From Cristatella mucedo (Eukaryota > Bryozoa > Phylactolaemata > Cristatellidae), in assembly GCA_009760855.2 (NCBI GenBank), contig WPIO01000008.1, forward strand, positions 6,858,501-6,922,500: 64,000 nucleotides of DNA. Direction: 5' to 3'. The position numbers were made by a program, and so were the translations under genes. Positions within the stretch are counted from its first letter, which is position 1. Each line of letters starts with the position of its first letter. The notes under the pieces are model-generated. The model did no database searches. It was not told the origin of the DNA and saw only the letters and a list, made by a program, of their open reading frames with translations. Shown in pieces: positions 1 through 35,048 of this stretch.

Positions 1-460
1 TCTCAGTTTTTCTATCCTTGTATCTAATTTAATCTATCAATCTATGCTGTCTTTAATTCTTTCTCTGCTACCCTCATCTCCCCATCATTCTTGTCCTACC
101 TGCTAAGAATGTTATCCAAGTCGGTGCTGCTCAGTTGACTATATTCCTCGACTGAAAAATACTAGGTGCTTATCGAGACTGGTAAGTGGCTGCTTCAAGC
201 AAGCAGCGCCGGTGGGTCATAGTTTAACTTTTGAAAACTACTAGATTCATTATTGGCGTATGAAGGAATTATTGAGAATGCAGCTCCTACAACATCTTTA
301 ACTGAGGGCGGTCACTGATAAATCAACTGAGGACGAGATTACTAGTCGATTAAGACCCAATTACTAATACCTTATCAGCAGCCGTGTCAGTTCATGGTCT
401 GTCGCTAGGTATTCTAGGTCTAGCTGACGGTAGGCAGGAGTTGGCAGATTTAAGAATAAT

Positions 461-617
461 AATAATGTACTTGATAAAGCACCCTCAGAGAACTAAATCT
501 CTCTCTACGCCCTACACATTTGCTGCAAAGGGAAATGCAATTGAATAGTGAGTAATATCATGCTTGATAAACAAACAAAATGAATAACTTGGTTAGGGGT
601 GATATGCACAGATTTTA
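461..617 (-). repeat. LINE family 1, 3' tail fragment
   Basis: AAT-repeat, then the element's 3' block (the AAAGCRCCCTCAGAGAACT motif, then TTTGCTGCAAAGGGAAATGC) in reverse orientation. It matches the 3' ends of the longer copies at 17025 and 46080. Confidence 0.75.
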
Positions 618-1289
618 AGTAGCTGACTTTCTCATCGAATACTAATAGAGTTGTGTAAAACCATGTATACCCATAGCTGCACAACCGTACCTTTGAGAAA
701 TACAGGTCAAAGTGTCTTGGAGACCAATTAATGCATTATTTAACTGTATAACTCTCCACACTACCTAGAGGATCTGCTACACTCTTAATCGAGCTGCCAG
801 TTCAGTCAATCTTAACTTGATTATGGGCGGCAAGTTGTCCCCTAACCCCTTTTAACTCGATTTAGCTGTTGCTCTTAATACTTTGGTCATTCCTATATCA
901 CACTGCAGTGCATGCCATCACTGCAAAAGATATTTACATGGGTTGCTGTTTCCACACCATCTATTTTCAGAATTCTGGCTTAGAATGCACTGGTATCACG
1001 ACACTTGAAACTGCCCAACCACCAGTAACCCCTAACTCAACAAGAAGATCTGGGCCAGATTACCTTCTATTCATCTTACCACAATATTGCTTGAACTGGT
1101 ACTGATTCTGAATGGCCTTGGGAATGCACACTGTGGGTCAAGCAATCAGCCTCACAGCCTGCTCTAGACATTATTCTAAAGTAGCATCAAAGCGAACAAC
1201 CATGGTGCAAGATTTTTTAGTTTACACACAGGTGATTCCACGCAAAAAACAAAGCATGCTTATTTTCTCAATAGATTAATCGTGCATAC
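618..1289. other. Unassigned stretch left of the last STKLD1 exon found
   Basis: Moderately AT-rich. I searched the minus strand for the next phase-1 exon of STKLD1 and found none I could support. Bases 1-460 likewise show nothing recognisable. Confidence 0.4.
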
Positions 1290-23771
<22,482 letters not shown>

Positions 23772-23786
<15 letters not shown>

Positions 23787-23803
23787 AGCGGCTAACCGGA
23801 AGT
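23772..23803 (-). promoter_or_regulatory. STKLD1 start-proximal region with ETS-type site and 15-nt first coding exon
   Basis: The plus strand at 23795-23803 reads ACCGGAAGT, an exact ETS-family core. It lies 9 bp upstream of the ATG at 23786, a usual position for such sites in TATA-less promoters. The first coding exon gives only five residues (MERFK) before a GTAAGG donor. A 97-bp intron follows, and the reading resumes with IVKKLGQG, which starts the kinase glycine loop. The site is seen directly; its use in transcription is inferred. Confidence 0.5.
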
Positions 23804-24149
23804 CACTGACTAGCAACGGGCCCACGCTGAAGGTTCAGCACCCATCCTGCTGGGCGTGATCAGGAGAGACGAATTTGCCTATGCGAGCACAAAGGCGCCA
23901 TCCAAAACTAGCATAACTTAAGCAATATTATTAATAATTGTATGAATTTTATTTTAAATCAAAGCTCGACTTTTGTGATAGCTTTTGATGCAAACAACCG
24001 CGGGAAGGAACTTCAGGAGTGGCAGTTGGACCCGCAGGTAGGGGTCGCAGCTTTTGACATTGTATAACACAGCTGGGCCGGGCTACGAACGCCGGTTAAG
24101 GCGTGCTACACCTACAAACTTTCATGTGATTGGTCGGCCGGTGTAAGGT

Positions 24150-24810
24150 AAAGGTTCTGCCCCTTAAAAAATGTCTCGTATAGCAGTCGTCTGCAGCAAA
24201 GAGAATTGAGACGCACAGCTGAGTCAGGAGAGCAGATGAGGTAAATAGTAGCGTGGAAGTAGCAGCTCGCTACGGCTGGAAAGTAAGTGCCCTAGCCGGC
24301 AGCAGGAGAGCATATGCCATTGCGTAAGAATTTCGGAAGTGAGTTCCACAGCCTTGGACGTTCAGTGCAAAAGCTTCTGTCGCCGAAGGTCTTAGAGAGA
24401 AGGAATGGAACAGCTAATTTATTGTCCATACATGACCGGAGGGCATGAAGAAGCTGAAACTGGTGCAGAAATTCAGCCAAGTACGAAGGAGCCAAGCCAT
24501 GGCGAGCTTTGTAGCTCGGCGTCAGACTTTCCTCTGCATCCGTCGATCAACCGGAAACTGTCGAAGCTCCTTCAGCAAAGGAGACACGATGCTTAACTTT
24601 TTCGGATTTTCTGACTAGGCTTGCAGCCACATTCATCACTATCTGCAGTGGCTTAATGACATTTTTGTAGCCCAGCCAAAATGGAATTGCAATAATCTAG
24701 CCTAGACAGAACCAAGGGGATAACTTTTTTGCAAGCCACCGTAGAAGACAGTCTCTAAGCTTGGATGGAGATCGGACGTGATAGCTAGCAGCTTAAGAAT
24801 AATCATTGCG
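24150..24810 (-). repeat. LINE family 2 fragment
   Basis: The same 3' end of ORF2 and UTR as 6050-6720, in the same orientation (SLPKFLRN and ELAAPSYLAEF-type end, then the IQKTV region). More mutated. It lies just upstream of the STKLD1 promoter region. Confidence 0.75.
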
Positions 24811-25239
24811 CATGCAGTCTATTTCAGAACAGTTTTATATTTCGAAACCCTAAGTGGCATCCCAACGGAGGAGTGCCGTTCGATGAAGATAACATGCGTG
24901 GTTGAGCTGCGTTTCCATATACCCTAATTGTTTTAGCTCAAACTTCTCGACATGCAGTGACATTTAAATTTTGCGCCTACTAAATAACTGTAGCCCTTTA
25001 ATAGAGGTCTTACTCATGTTGCACTATCCCAACTGTGTTTGTAACTAAAGCTAAAGCTACCTTAATTTTTATTATACGTGATGATTGCTTAAGAATCGAA
25101 AGCTCGGTGAATTAGGGACTGCTTTTAGTGGATCTGAAATTGAGAACGCCATGACGAGAGTCTGCACGAAAATTTAAGCTATAATGATAAGATGATAATG
25201 GCCATCTGAAGAACTTCCCGAGGTACACTATGCGGACAG

Positions 25240-25530
25240 GTAATGGCTACTGTTGCATAACAGTGGCTCCGGTGGCGGCTACTCTTGTGGAGTCTCACGG
25301 AGACACAGTGCGGACGTGAGCGATAAACGAGACTCAAATCTTTATTCCCTCGATACGTACATATATGAGCTGGTCGACTCACCGCAGATGGGGGAGTGCA
25401 TCTGTGGCGGGCAACGTTCTTACATCAAAGGCCGGACGCTGGGCCTAGTCAATTGCCCAACCACCTGCTGCACGTAGCGCATACATTAGTGGCCGATGCT
25501 GCAGCGCTAATTACAATAGCAGAAGCGGCA
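25240..25530 (-). repeat. LTR of Ty3/Gypsy-like element, minus strand
   Basis: Its reverse complement matches 48240-48545 along its length. Shared blocks include CTTCTGCTATTGTAATTAG, CAGCAGGTGGTTGGGCAATT, a TATATATA-type box, AATAAAGAT and GTCTCCGTGAGACTCCACAA. A TATA-like box and a polyadenylation signal are expected of an LTR. It lies downstream of the minus-strand gag-pol remains and is probably their 3' LTR. Confidence 0.8.
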
Positions 25531-25719
25531 GGTGCACACAAAGCTACTCTGTCAATTCTCACAAGGATAAATTTTGAATGTAGCCCTATTTCTATCCCTA
25601 TAATATGGGCACGTTAGCTTGGGATAAACAAGCGAACGAGAGCGTTTAGACGACGCCCTATTTTCCCTCCATAGGAATTACGAGTTTGGCGTTGCATTAT
25701 GAGGTTCTACCAATGCCTT

Positions 25720-25895
25720 TCAACTTGCCACAGATCGCCTACAGCTCCACATTCACTCACAACGGACCCTTTGAAAACATTTGCTTTGGATGGTTACTAA
25801 CTTTCTAAAGCTTAACGACGATAGGACCAACGTTATTGTCATTGGCAAGCCCTGTTTAACCTAAACTTGGACGACTTCACTCTTAAGATTGGTTC
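25720..25895 (+). repeat. LINE family 1 fragment
   Basis: A degraded LKLNDDRTNVIVIGKP region on the plus strand, abutting the inverted RT copy of the LTR element. Confidence 0.55.
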
Positions 25896-27560
25896 ACCTA
25901 GGATTGTCGCCTACCAGGGGAGGCGGTTCTGCCTTACGCGGCTAGACTTCGGATTAAATGTAGCGCCTAAGATAATGACCGCCATGTTAAATAAGGTGCT
26001 TTCTATGGACCGACGGGTGCGCGAAGGCACTGACTTATTGTTGGTGATTATCGTCAATGTATAAGTCAGTGCCTTCGCGCACTTATTTAACACTGCGGTC
26101 ATTATCTTAGGCGCTACATTTAATCCGAAGCCTAGCCGCGTAAGGCAGTACCGCCTCCCATGGTAGGCGACAACCTGATGTCTCCACAGGGAAGGGTCGA
26201 CATGAAGCTGTAAATACGCTTTGCGAAGGTCGATAATGCGGACATTACTTCCCATGCGGCGCCATGCCCGAAGTTTCTCGCTGCAAACGTCACCGTTGGC
26301 AGTGTGGCTGGAAACGTATTGGTTCAGCTCGCGGTAGTCTAAAACGGGCCGCACTTTGTCTTTATTCCTCTGGAACACTGCCATTAGCGGCACGAGCCCT
26401 TCACACTCCCCTTCGTAGGGCTTCAGCCAGCCGAGTTGGATCCACTCTTGGATCTCCTTATCGTAGTCGGCCTGCAAATTGGCGGGCACGCGGTAAGCCT
26501 CGACGCGGTTTATCAATGTGGGAGAAATCACGCCGTCGGCCCAATGCCACTTTATGACCAATTTTCCAATACGGTACACCACCAAAAAGTCTCTGTCGGA
26601 AACACTGATGTCGCTCGACAGTGCCCCGATTGAATTGCACTGCCCATTGAAGGTTACTACACCGCCTTCAGGGCTTATCACCACGCCTCCCAGCTGTCGC
26701 ACAGCATCCATGCCAAGGAGCATATCATACCCCGGTACGATCTCGGATTCGAGGCAGTCCAGCTCTATTGCGATGCCCTACACAGAGCATGTCATGCGGC
26801 ACGCCGACCGGCAACGAGCGACTGCTCCATTAAACGTAATTGCTGGCTCGTTAACCGGATAAGACTTCGCCGAGGTGGCACGCAGTACCGAAGATTTAGT
26901 CACGATCGACCGAGAGCAGCCAGTATCAAGGAGCGCCTTCATAATACGACCACCGTTGAGAACATTTATTGTTGGCAGTCGAGTTGACCAGCAGGGGAAT
27001 GCACCGGCGCTATAACATGCGTTTCCCCTTACTCGTTTTTTGGCTTCGCATCGGTGCGACGCTCCGGACTAATCGCTGCTAGGTGCGAGTCGTCTCCGCA
27101 TACACAACACAGCCTTCGCTGCCTTTGCGACGAACGGCAGTCGTGACTTATGTGCCCTTCCATTTTGCAGAAGAAACAAATACGCTTCCGTAGAGTCGGG
27201 CGAGAGCCTCTAGCTCGTAGTGCCTCAGCAGCGGCCGCGTAGCTCGGCTCCTGGCAACTCATAAGCGCTCGAGCCTTCTCAACAACCTCAGAAATCGCCA
27301 TCTTTTTGAGCGCACACGCCGCGCGTAGCTGCTTTCGAATGTCCTCTGGAAGCACGGTGACGAAAGCGCATTTTAACAAGTCATCCTTCGCAGCCGCACT
27401 CACCAATCCGGCCAGCCGGGCCAAAATCGATGCGTATACGTCCACCTTGGAGCCGCCGTGTCGTGAGCTCCTCATAAGCTTTAAATCTATCCGTCGAAAA
27501 TGCAGCCAGAGGAGCCTCTTTTACGATGGATCTAAACGTGCTGTTCCAAAATGACGACAT
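25890..27560 (-). mobile_element. Broken Ty3/Gypsy-like LTR retrotransposon (gag, protease, RT)
   Basis: Read on the minus strand. The gag end (27560-27029) has a frameshift near 27450, then a VDVYASILARLAGL segment and a CCHC knuckle (CFFCKMEGHISHDC). A second, damaged knuckle CCVCGDDSHL follows. A retropepsin site LLDTGCSRS lies at about 26950. The RT frame (26723-25911) has MLLGMDAVRQLGG, RPVLDYRELNQ, RIIDLRKAYLQL and CLTRLGFGLNVAPKIM. A YIDD box lies at 26061-26050. RNase H, integrase and the 5' LTR are absent, and the 3' side ends in an inverted duplication. Ty3/Gypsy-like is the best family call. The copy cannot be active. Confidence 0.8.
25907..26170. repeat. Inverted duplication (foldback) of RT sequence
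   Basis: The plus strand at about 25907-26039 repeats, inverted, the sequence of about 26062-26167. Both encode the CLTRLGFGLNVAPKIM region (one with LDFG). The spacer is about 22 bp around the YIDD codons, and the left arm has about 24 extra bases. Confidence 0.85.
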
Positions 27561-27589
27561 TTCATGAGCACATAGCCTCCACTGTCAAG

Positions 27590-28075
27590 TGGGCCCACTA
27601 TCAGGGGAAGAACATTGCAAAAATCAGAGCCTGCTTACACAAGAATAGTAATGCGTATCTAGCTCACGCATTTCGGCCAAGTTACTCTAACTGTATTCAG
27701 GACTCCCAGTAAGTGCCCCTAACAATGTGCACCTGGTGCAGAATTTCAGCTCCGTGTCCGATCTGTCTTCAACATCATATCTACCAAGTCACACCACTGC
27801 TGTCTGAGCTTCTTCAGTGGTTCTATAAGATCGATATCAAGTATCGAATCTACTTCAAGAATCTCTCTCTGTCCCTCAGGTTTCTACACACTCTTATACA
27901 AGCCTACCTAACCTCCCTTTTTGCTTCTCCGCTGCGCTCTTGCACCACCCGCTTCTCGGATTCCAGTCATCTTGTGGTTCCTTTTACAAAATTAAAATCT
28001 TTAGGTGACCGCGGCCTTAAGTTCGTATGCACTGAAAGTCTGGAACGCGCCTCTGGCTTCTGTCTCCACCTGTAA
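27590..28075 (+). repeat. LINE family 1-like ORF2 C-terminal fragment
   Basis: The plus-strand frame 27713-28075 has TPLLSELLQWF, LSLSLRFLHTLIQAYLTSL and SCTTRFSDSSHLVVPF, matching the LLADLHWLPV to TRFSESNSLQIP end of family 1 but more diverged. It may be a third, related family. Confidence 0.6.
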
Positions 28076-28084
28076 AGACTAGGC

Positions 28085-28300
28085 ATCGTAGCCGCGATGG
28101 CACACTAGGTAAGGCGGTTGCTTTCTCGACCTTGGTCCCGAGGTCGTGGGTTCGATTCCTGCGGTAGGTGGTCCTTTATCGCCACGGCAAGCGGTGGCAA
28201 GTAGTCAGCCGTAGTAGTATCAGCCGTAAAGGCTCTTCTGTCGCTGTATAAAAAGAGGCTGTTTAATCAGCTAGGATTTATTTAAGCCTCAGCTAAAGAT
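28085..28300 (+). repeat. tRNA-derived SINE (family A)
   Basis: An A-box-like TGGCACACTAGGTAAGG (28099-28115) and a perfect B-box GGTTCGATTCC (28149-28159), then a body with GCCACGGCAAGCGG, ending CTCTTCTGTCGCTGTATAAA and GAGGCTGTTTAATCAG. It reads like the 5' end of a tRNA gene but does not fold into a full cloverleaf, so it is a SINE and not a tRNA gene. Confidence 0.8.
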
Positions 28301-28339
28301 GCATCTTTTCCACTCATCCTTCCATTCACCGGAGGCTTT

Positions 28340-28880
28340 TTCCGTGTGTACTGTGAGAGCTTACTTTGCTAAATGAGCTTGGATGGCTGCCGGTTGATTA
28401 ACGGACACAGAGCAAAGTTCTTACGCTGACCCACAAGGCCGCCACGGGTTGACTCCTTCTTATCTAGCAGAAATGCTGTACTAGTTTCAGCCTCGTAGTG
28501 TCCTCAGGTCCTGTATGGGCTATAAACTAACTTTCCCATTCCTCCGCTTAAAGACCGCTGGCGACAGAAGCTTTTACTTTGCAGGTCTAAGAATACGGAA
28601 CTCATTTCCACAATTTTTATGCAACGACATCTACTCTTCTTCTGCCGACTACGGCATATCCTTTTCAGCCGCCCTGAGCTGTTACTTCCATGCTACTCAC
28701 TACCTCAACTGCTCTCCCGACTCAGCTATGCCTCTCACTTTTTGTTTCGTGAGATGAAGTCTGTTGGCTACCGAATGCGTACCAAAAGCCTCTTAGGCTT
28801 CGAGTGCTTTAAAAAACTCTTCTGAGTAATATCCGCATTGTCCGCTTGTGGCTGTGTGGAGTTACAGACGGAGATACGTG
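28340..28880 (+). repeat. LINE family 2, 3' fragment
   Basis: Begins with the ELGWLPVDQRTQSKVLT region (GAGCTTGGATGGCTGCCGGT) and runs through the 3' UTR to GAGTTACAGACGGAGATACG. Confidence 0.85.
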
Positions 28881-29331
28881 GCAATAACTCTATTAGTTGC
28901 ACGGCATCGTTCGGTTGAGCTCAGGCTTATACGCTGCCTCGCTTTCACTCTCGTACATCTGCTGGAGCTTCTCATATACGCGTTAAGTCCTGCATGCGAC
29001 CGTTTTAGCGTATTGTACAATTTAAAAACGAAGGATATGCACACTCTCGAGCAAAGCTACATTCGGCCTTCCTTTCAGATACATTTCAGACGCACGGCGA
29101 TTGCCGGAAAGTACACCCCAGCGTCTGCGGCGCTTATGACGCTGACGGCGACGCGTTACGCAGGAGCTAACAAGTCGCTCGTGGCACTCGGCGGCCTCGC
29201 ATGCACTAGACAGCGGAGTGCACAGTCTTTGCGATCCCGTAATGCGCAGGGCATAATTTAAAGCGCAGTCTTTGCGGTCGCGTAATTTGCGGGACCTAAT
29301 TTAAATCCACGCGGGGGTGACAAGTAGTACA

Positions 29332-30980
29332 TTAAGTGGCGGTTGACATCGTGGCCATGGGCGTCTTCTTTGACTTGTTCGTTTTCAAGAACTCAGCCAT
29401 GGCCGCGTGCCGCTGGTCGTCCGTGATTTGGCTCAGCAGCTGGTCGGCGAAGAAGAGGGCCTACAGCAAGAGCAGAGGAGGTCGCAATCGCACGAAAACA
29501 AAAATTTCGTGGCCAACGGTGCATGCGAGAAAGCGTCGCGCACCCTAGCTGAAGACGCATCACTCAGCCAGCGCCGTAGCTACCGCCTGCATAGGCACTG
29601 CAGATCGCCCGACTTAGTGCTCTCCACTCTGAGCAGCGGCGGCAGAAGAACCTCGGCGGCCACCGCCACCGCTGGCCGTTGGCAATAAAAAGATTATTAA
29701 AACGAAATAAAATATAAAAAAATTGCCAGCTGCAGGGCTCGAACCCAAGGCCAGGGTAATAGTAATGGTGCATTTGATCTAACCCTCTCAGCGAACTCAA
29801 TCTCTTTCTAGACAACTTACATTTGGCGAAGTGCGAGCGCCTTACCGCCTCGCCAAGACTCGGGGACCGGCAAATGGCGCAGGCGGCAAACGCGGCGCGA
29901 TGTGCTCGCTCGCCGGAACGCGTTACCTTCGGGGCGCTCACAGTCTGCACCGATACGGATTTGGTGAGCACGCGGCGCACGCCATCGGCGTGGCTCTGCT
30001 CCTCGCGTCCGCGCGTCATTTCCACTTTGGTTGGTATGACGTGCGCCAGACGCGGCACCAGACCGAGGTCGCCCAGATGGTAGCGCGGTCCATGCAGCGC
30101 GGCCGCGGCCGCCGCGGTCCCTCCCGCTCGCGGTGCGATAGGCTCGTAGACGTCGTCGTCATCCGCCGCCGCCGCGGCGTCGCCGTCCGCCAGCCTCGAG
30201 CCGCCGCCTCGCGAGGCCAGCCGGCTGCCCGGCATTTCACTGAGCGTCGTCTTATCTCGCAGCAGAGCGTAGGGAGACGGCGCTTCGAGCAGGCCGAGTC
30301 GGCCGCCGCCAACGCCGTCGTGGCCGCCGCCAACGCCGTCGTGGCCGCCGCCGCTAGGGGCGCCGACGCGGCTTGCCGCGGCCAGCAGCTGCGGCAGGAG
30401 ACCGCTCTGCTTCGCCAGTGCCATGGTCTTGCCGCCGCCGCCGCCGGCCTTAAGATCGGTCGGGTTGGACTAAAAGAGAAACAAAAGACGGGCGAGCATA
30501 TTATGCGTGTGAGTAGCGACATCGGCAGAAAACGCGCTGGCACGCGAAGCGACAATTCCGTCGCTGCCTCTGAGTGGCTTACTGAAAAGCAGAACGAGAG
30601 GGGGTGTTGTGGCGTCTCCGAGTTATTCCGCTACATGCAGCGGTGCGATTTTCTCATAGCCGCGTAGCTGCAAGGCGGATCTAGGGGTCAATTTGTAAAG
30701 AATTCTCAAACTTGACGTCACGAATGCGAAACCCAGCTGATGTACGAATTTCAGCCAGCCGTTCGAAAGCGGGACGTAACTGGAAAGTTCATGGTGCATT
30801 TACAGCGTCCTGGCAAGACGGCAACGTGAAGACTGCAGCAAGAACCAACTATGGCGACGAGGAGGCGTGACGGCGCTCAAGCGCTCCTGCTGTCAGCTTG
30901 GCTACGTTTACTATTTACATTCTTATCGTTCTGCATTTCTTTAGTGACGTGTGGGTCGCCGACTGCTCAAAATCACGAAG

Positions 30981-31042
<62 letters not shown>

Positions 31043-31559
31043 TATATATATATATATATTTATTTATTTATTTATATAGAGAGAGAGAAATGAAAGGCAA
31101 AGGACAGAGGGGAGGGGGAGATATTTCACATTTCCTCAGTGCATTGATTTTCTGTATTTTCTACGCCCCACGAGTCCCAGCAGTGTGCAGAGAAATGCTC
31201 ACTGAGCGCGCTGCTAATTTTTGTTATTCGATCATCAATCGATGTCCAGCGCGTATACTATTGGTGATTCCACGCAATTCGTCTTTTATGTGCTTATGCG
31301 TGCTGACACTATGCATGCTGCTACTAACCATATTTGCAAGCTGACACTGTGTATATCATCCCTAACCATGTTTTGCATGTTGACATTGAGCACGCTACCA
31401 ATAACTATACTATAATGCTTCCTTCACAGCTTCTGTCAAGTGCCTAGAATGAGATTAAGTTCTCTGAGGGCGCTATATAATGAATTAATATTATTGTAAC
31501 TCGGTCCAGCGTCTCGGCGGCGCGCTGGCGTGAACCAAATGGACAGCGGGCGCCACGCT

Positions 31560-31607
<48 letters not shown>

Positions 31608-34600
31608 GACCCAGACAGCCCACCAGCCCTTCAGCGAACGACCGTAACACAGCACAGGTGTAATTCACTTACATCGCAAGCGGAGCTAGCGGCAATAGTT
31701 AGCGAGGGGCGGGACTCAAGGCGCTTACCATAAGTATCTTTTTCAAGACTTCAATGACGTCGCCAAGGACCTTATCCGTTTCTTTTTCCTTCAGGGATTC
31801 GTGATGCAGCTCCTTGTTCAATACATCCAACTCTTTTTGCGAATCCTCGTTTCTTTTCACCAGCGATTCAATTCTTTCCCTATCGGCCAGCGGAGCAGGT
31901 AAGCGATGCACGAAGCGTGCAGACAAGGGGCCACAACTCGCCAATAAAGCACGTCACATGTCCTCGTGGCTCCTCCCTTGTGCGGGTTTTACGGATTGCG
32001 CAGTGCTGCCGCGGTGGTGGCTCAACCCTGACGCCTTTCTGCAGCCGCGAACTTAAATATCGCTCTATTCGAGAGCCAGAAGCCTTAAAATTCAGGCGAC
32101 AGAGTTGCATTCGGGTGCAAGTCGCCTCTCTTGGACCATTTTGAGCGGCTAACCGCATCAACTTGGCACTAGGCCCCTGGATCTTTGCCATGGGTAAGGT
32201 GCTCGCACTTCGACTCGGCTAGTGAGTTCGAGTCGCGAGGGGAAATTCTGCATTGCCCCCTGCAAGCGGGGGGGGTGGACGGGGTGACAGCCGCAAAGGC
32301 TCTGCTGCAGGTACATAAGTGAGGCTGCTAAATCGGCCGACCTATACTTTAACTTTACATGACGTCGCATAGCGGGCATGTACCTATTCGCTTCCAGCTC
32401 ATCGCGTAAGGCGGCAACGTCGTCCTCTAGTTGAATATAGTACTGGTCTCTTTCCTCAAAATCTGTCAGTACCGACTCTTGAGCCGCACTTTTTCCGGTT
32501 AGCATCATGGCTACCTACAAACAGCACGCCGGTTGACCGTGCCCTTCCGTATCGAGCAATCGTAGGAGCGCAGTCGGACTCCGACGACAGACGTCCAGGC
32601 GGCAAGCACCAGGTGTAAACGACAGGCCGACGGCGCCAACGCACTTCCGCTACGCCAATGCACTCGCGCTAGCACGACGAACAGCTGTCACTGGGCGAGC
32701 GCTCCGCTACGGTACATATTAGATGTCAACTGCAAATAAAAAAAACACACTCGTGCGTTCAGTCGCCACACCGGGATTCGGATTTGGGCATAGTACGCGA
32801 ACATTTAAAGCCAATTCGTGAAGCCCGGTGTTTACGGCGCTTGAACGCCGGTTTCGATATCTCAACCGGTTGAGCACAAGACCGGTAGGCCAGATAGGTT
32901 GTGAGATCTGAGGTGAAGTCTTTTGGATACGAATGCGTACTGAAAGTTGTTTTGAGTGTGCTATAGAAAACTCTCCTGCGTAGCACTCACTTAGTCTATG
33001 CAACTCTGTGGCATTACAGAGGAAGATACATTACATTTCATCGCGCCTCGCTCGAGGCGGGAAATTTCTATGCACTCAGTCCTGGGTCAGACGGCCCTTC
33101 ACTCATTGTGTACTTCAAGATTACAGCGACGCTAGCTTTTTAATAGATTTTTCTCGCGCAGCGCGGCAGCCGTTAGTCGAGCGTCGCACAGCTTGCGACT
33201 GCTTCGAGCCGCTGGTGACGGCTGGACGCAGGCATGCCGTTTAATTCGCCTCCGTACGAATCAAATTCGCAAAGGGCCTGCTACGTCAGCAAGGCATACG
33301 CGCGCGAGTTTAATCGACGCGAGTCAGTCTCGGAGCTAGCTCGAAGAAAAAGGAACAAAGTCAAATTGAACTGGTGAGTACCCATCCCAAGCTGAGTCTG
33401 TACCCGAAGATCCGGCACTCGGTGGCTGCCAGAGAGACGGGCTTCGCGCATTTATGCCGTTAGTAGAGAGGTGCATTAAGCGGGAAGCGAATACGAAGTA
33501 GGACAGGCATCCGGTAAAGTAGTCGGAGTTGAAAAGCAGCCCTACAATTCAGCTGCCATCGTACACTGGTAGCTTAAATTCCTTTTAGCACAGCGAATTA
33601 GCTGCATCTGAAAATCTGTCCATTGTTCTCTGCACCGGCGCTGCACATACGACTACGGCCATGAAATAAGCGCCGGTTTCCAATAGTCGTAGGTGTGCGA
33701 AACTTTAAATAAGTCAATTTCCTTCATCTACGTTAATTTCCGTAATTATTGGAGACTAAGGAGAGCCCAGCGCACGAGTTTAATAATAATAATAATAATA
33801 CATTTGATACAGCGCCCTCAGAGAACTCAATCTATTTCTAAGCACTGTAAATTTGCTGCAAAAACTATTGGAGATAACCCAACGTCCGGGTGCTGCACAT
33901 TGTTCTCGATGAGCGAACGAGTGGTCCGATGGATGACCAAGGTGCGCCGCTGTGAACCCCGAGGTTCATTGGCTAAGTTAAGGAGTGATTAAACTGGCTT
34001 ACCACTGTCGCCAGTACGAATCTCCTACACCCGCTCCCACCGCCGCCGCTACAGCTGCGCGAGAAGAGCGCCATACCCGGTGGTTGCTGCTGTTGCGCTT
34101 GGCCAGTTCCTTCTCGTTTTGCTCCATCTTCTCGATGGTCTCTTTCTGCTTTCTGGTCTTCTCCGTGAGGTCTGCGTTCTCCTGCTCCAGCTCCGCTGTC
34201 TTGTCGTGCATTTTAGAAATCTGAGCATTTATGGAGACATTTTCGCGGATGGTACGTTTCGTCGTTTCTGCCATCTGCTTGTTCGACACCTTTCGGAAGT
34301 CGGCCGCCACTTGGTTCACGCGCATGACCATTTCCTTTTTCAGCCTAGAAGGAGGACATGCCATAGAGTAGATCGAGTTTCTTTTAAAAATTAAGCTGTA
34401 TCAGCGTCTCGATTACAGTGTTCAATATATGACCTTAACTATTAGGAAAAGTAAAGATGCTCTTACCAAACTAGAGTAGACAATTTTTTCTTCAATTTCA
34501 TATCTTTACTAGTCAATAACACAAGTTCTGCACCCATATCGCTTCATCTGCATCAGCTCCTGCGTCTACTTAAACGCCTCATACCTTAAGTACTAGTAGT

Positions 34601-35014
34601 TCAAAGGTGAACACCCACACGACACCAGTACCAATGATTTGTACGTTTCCAAAGTTACAATAAAATGTTCTTCTCCTCACCTAGAATGCAAGCCTTAACA
34701 ATTTATTTTTTCTTTCGCACGTACCTTGTTGCACGTGCATCATTCCACTGAACTACAGTGTATTCATGCACATGCATACATGCACTCACCAGAACACGTG
34801 TGCTTTCAGATATACCGATCATACAAACAAATAAGTATGGATCCATAACTGTGTCTCGTAGGGACGCACGTTTTCGTAGTAAGCACACAAAAGCCCAAGA
34901 TTCTTGCGGTAGAACAAACCCAGCTCAATTGGATACCACTTTCATCCACTCTCAGCTTTTGGCTTAAGTCGCTCGCATTTTCTATAGTGCATATTTCCCT
35001 GGCATATATACAGG

Positions 35015-35048
<34 letters not shown>

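Noticed and set aside
28085-28160. tRNA gene
   Set aside because: A- and B-boxes are present, but no complete cloverleaf forms and a SINE body and tail follow.
29831-30667. 278-codon plus-strand frame
   Set aside because: It is antisense to CFAP157 exon 7 and open only because of the GC-rich codon pattern there.
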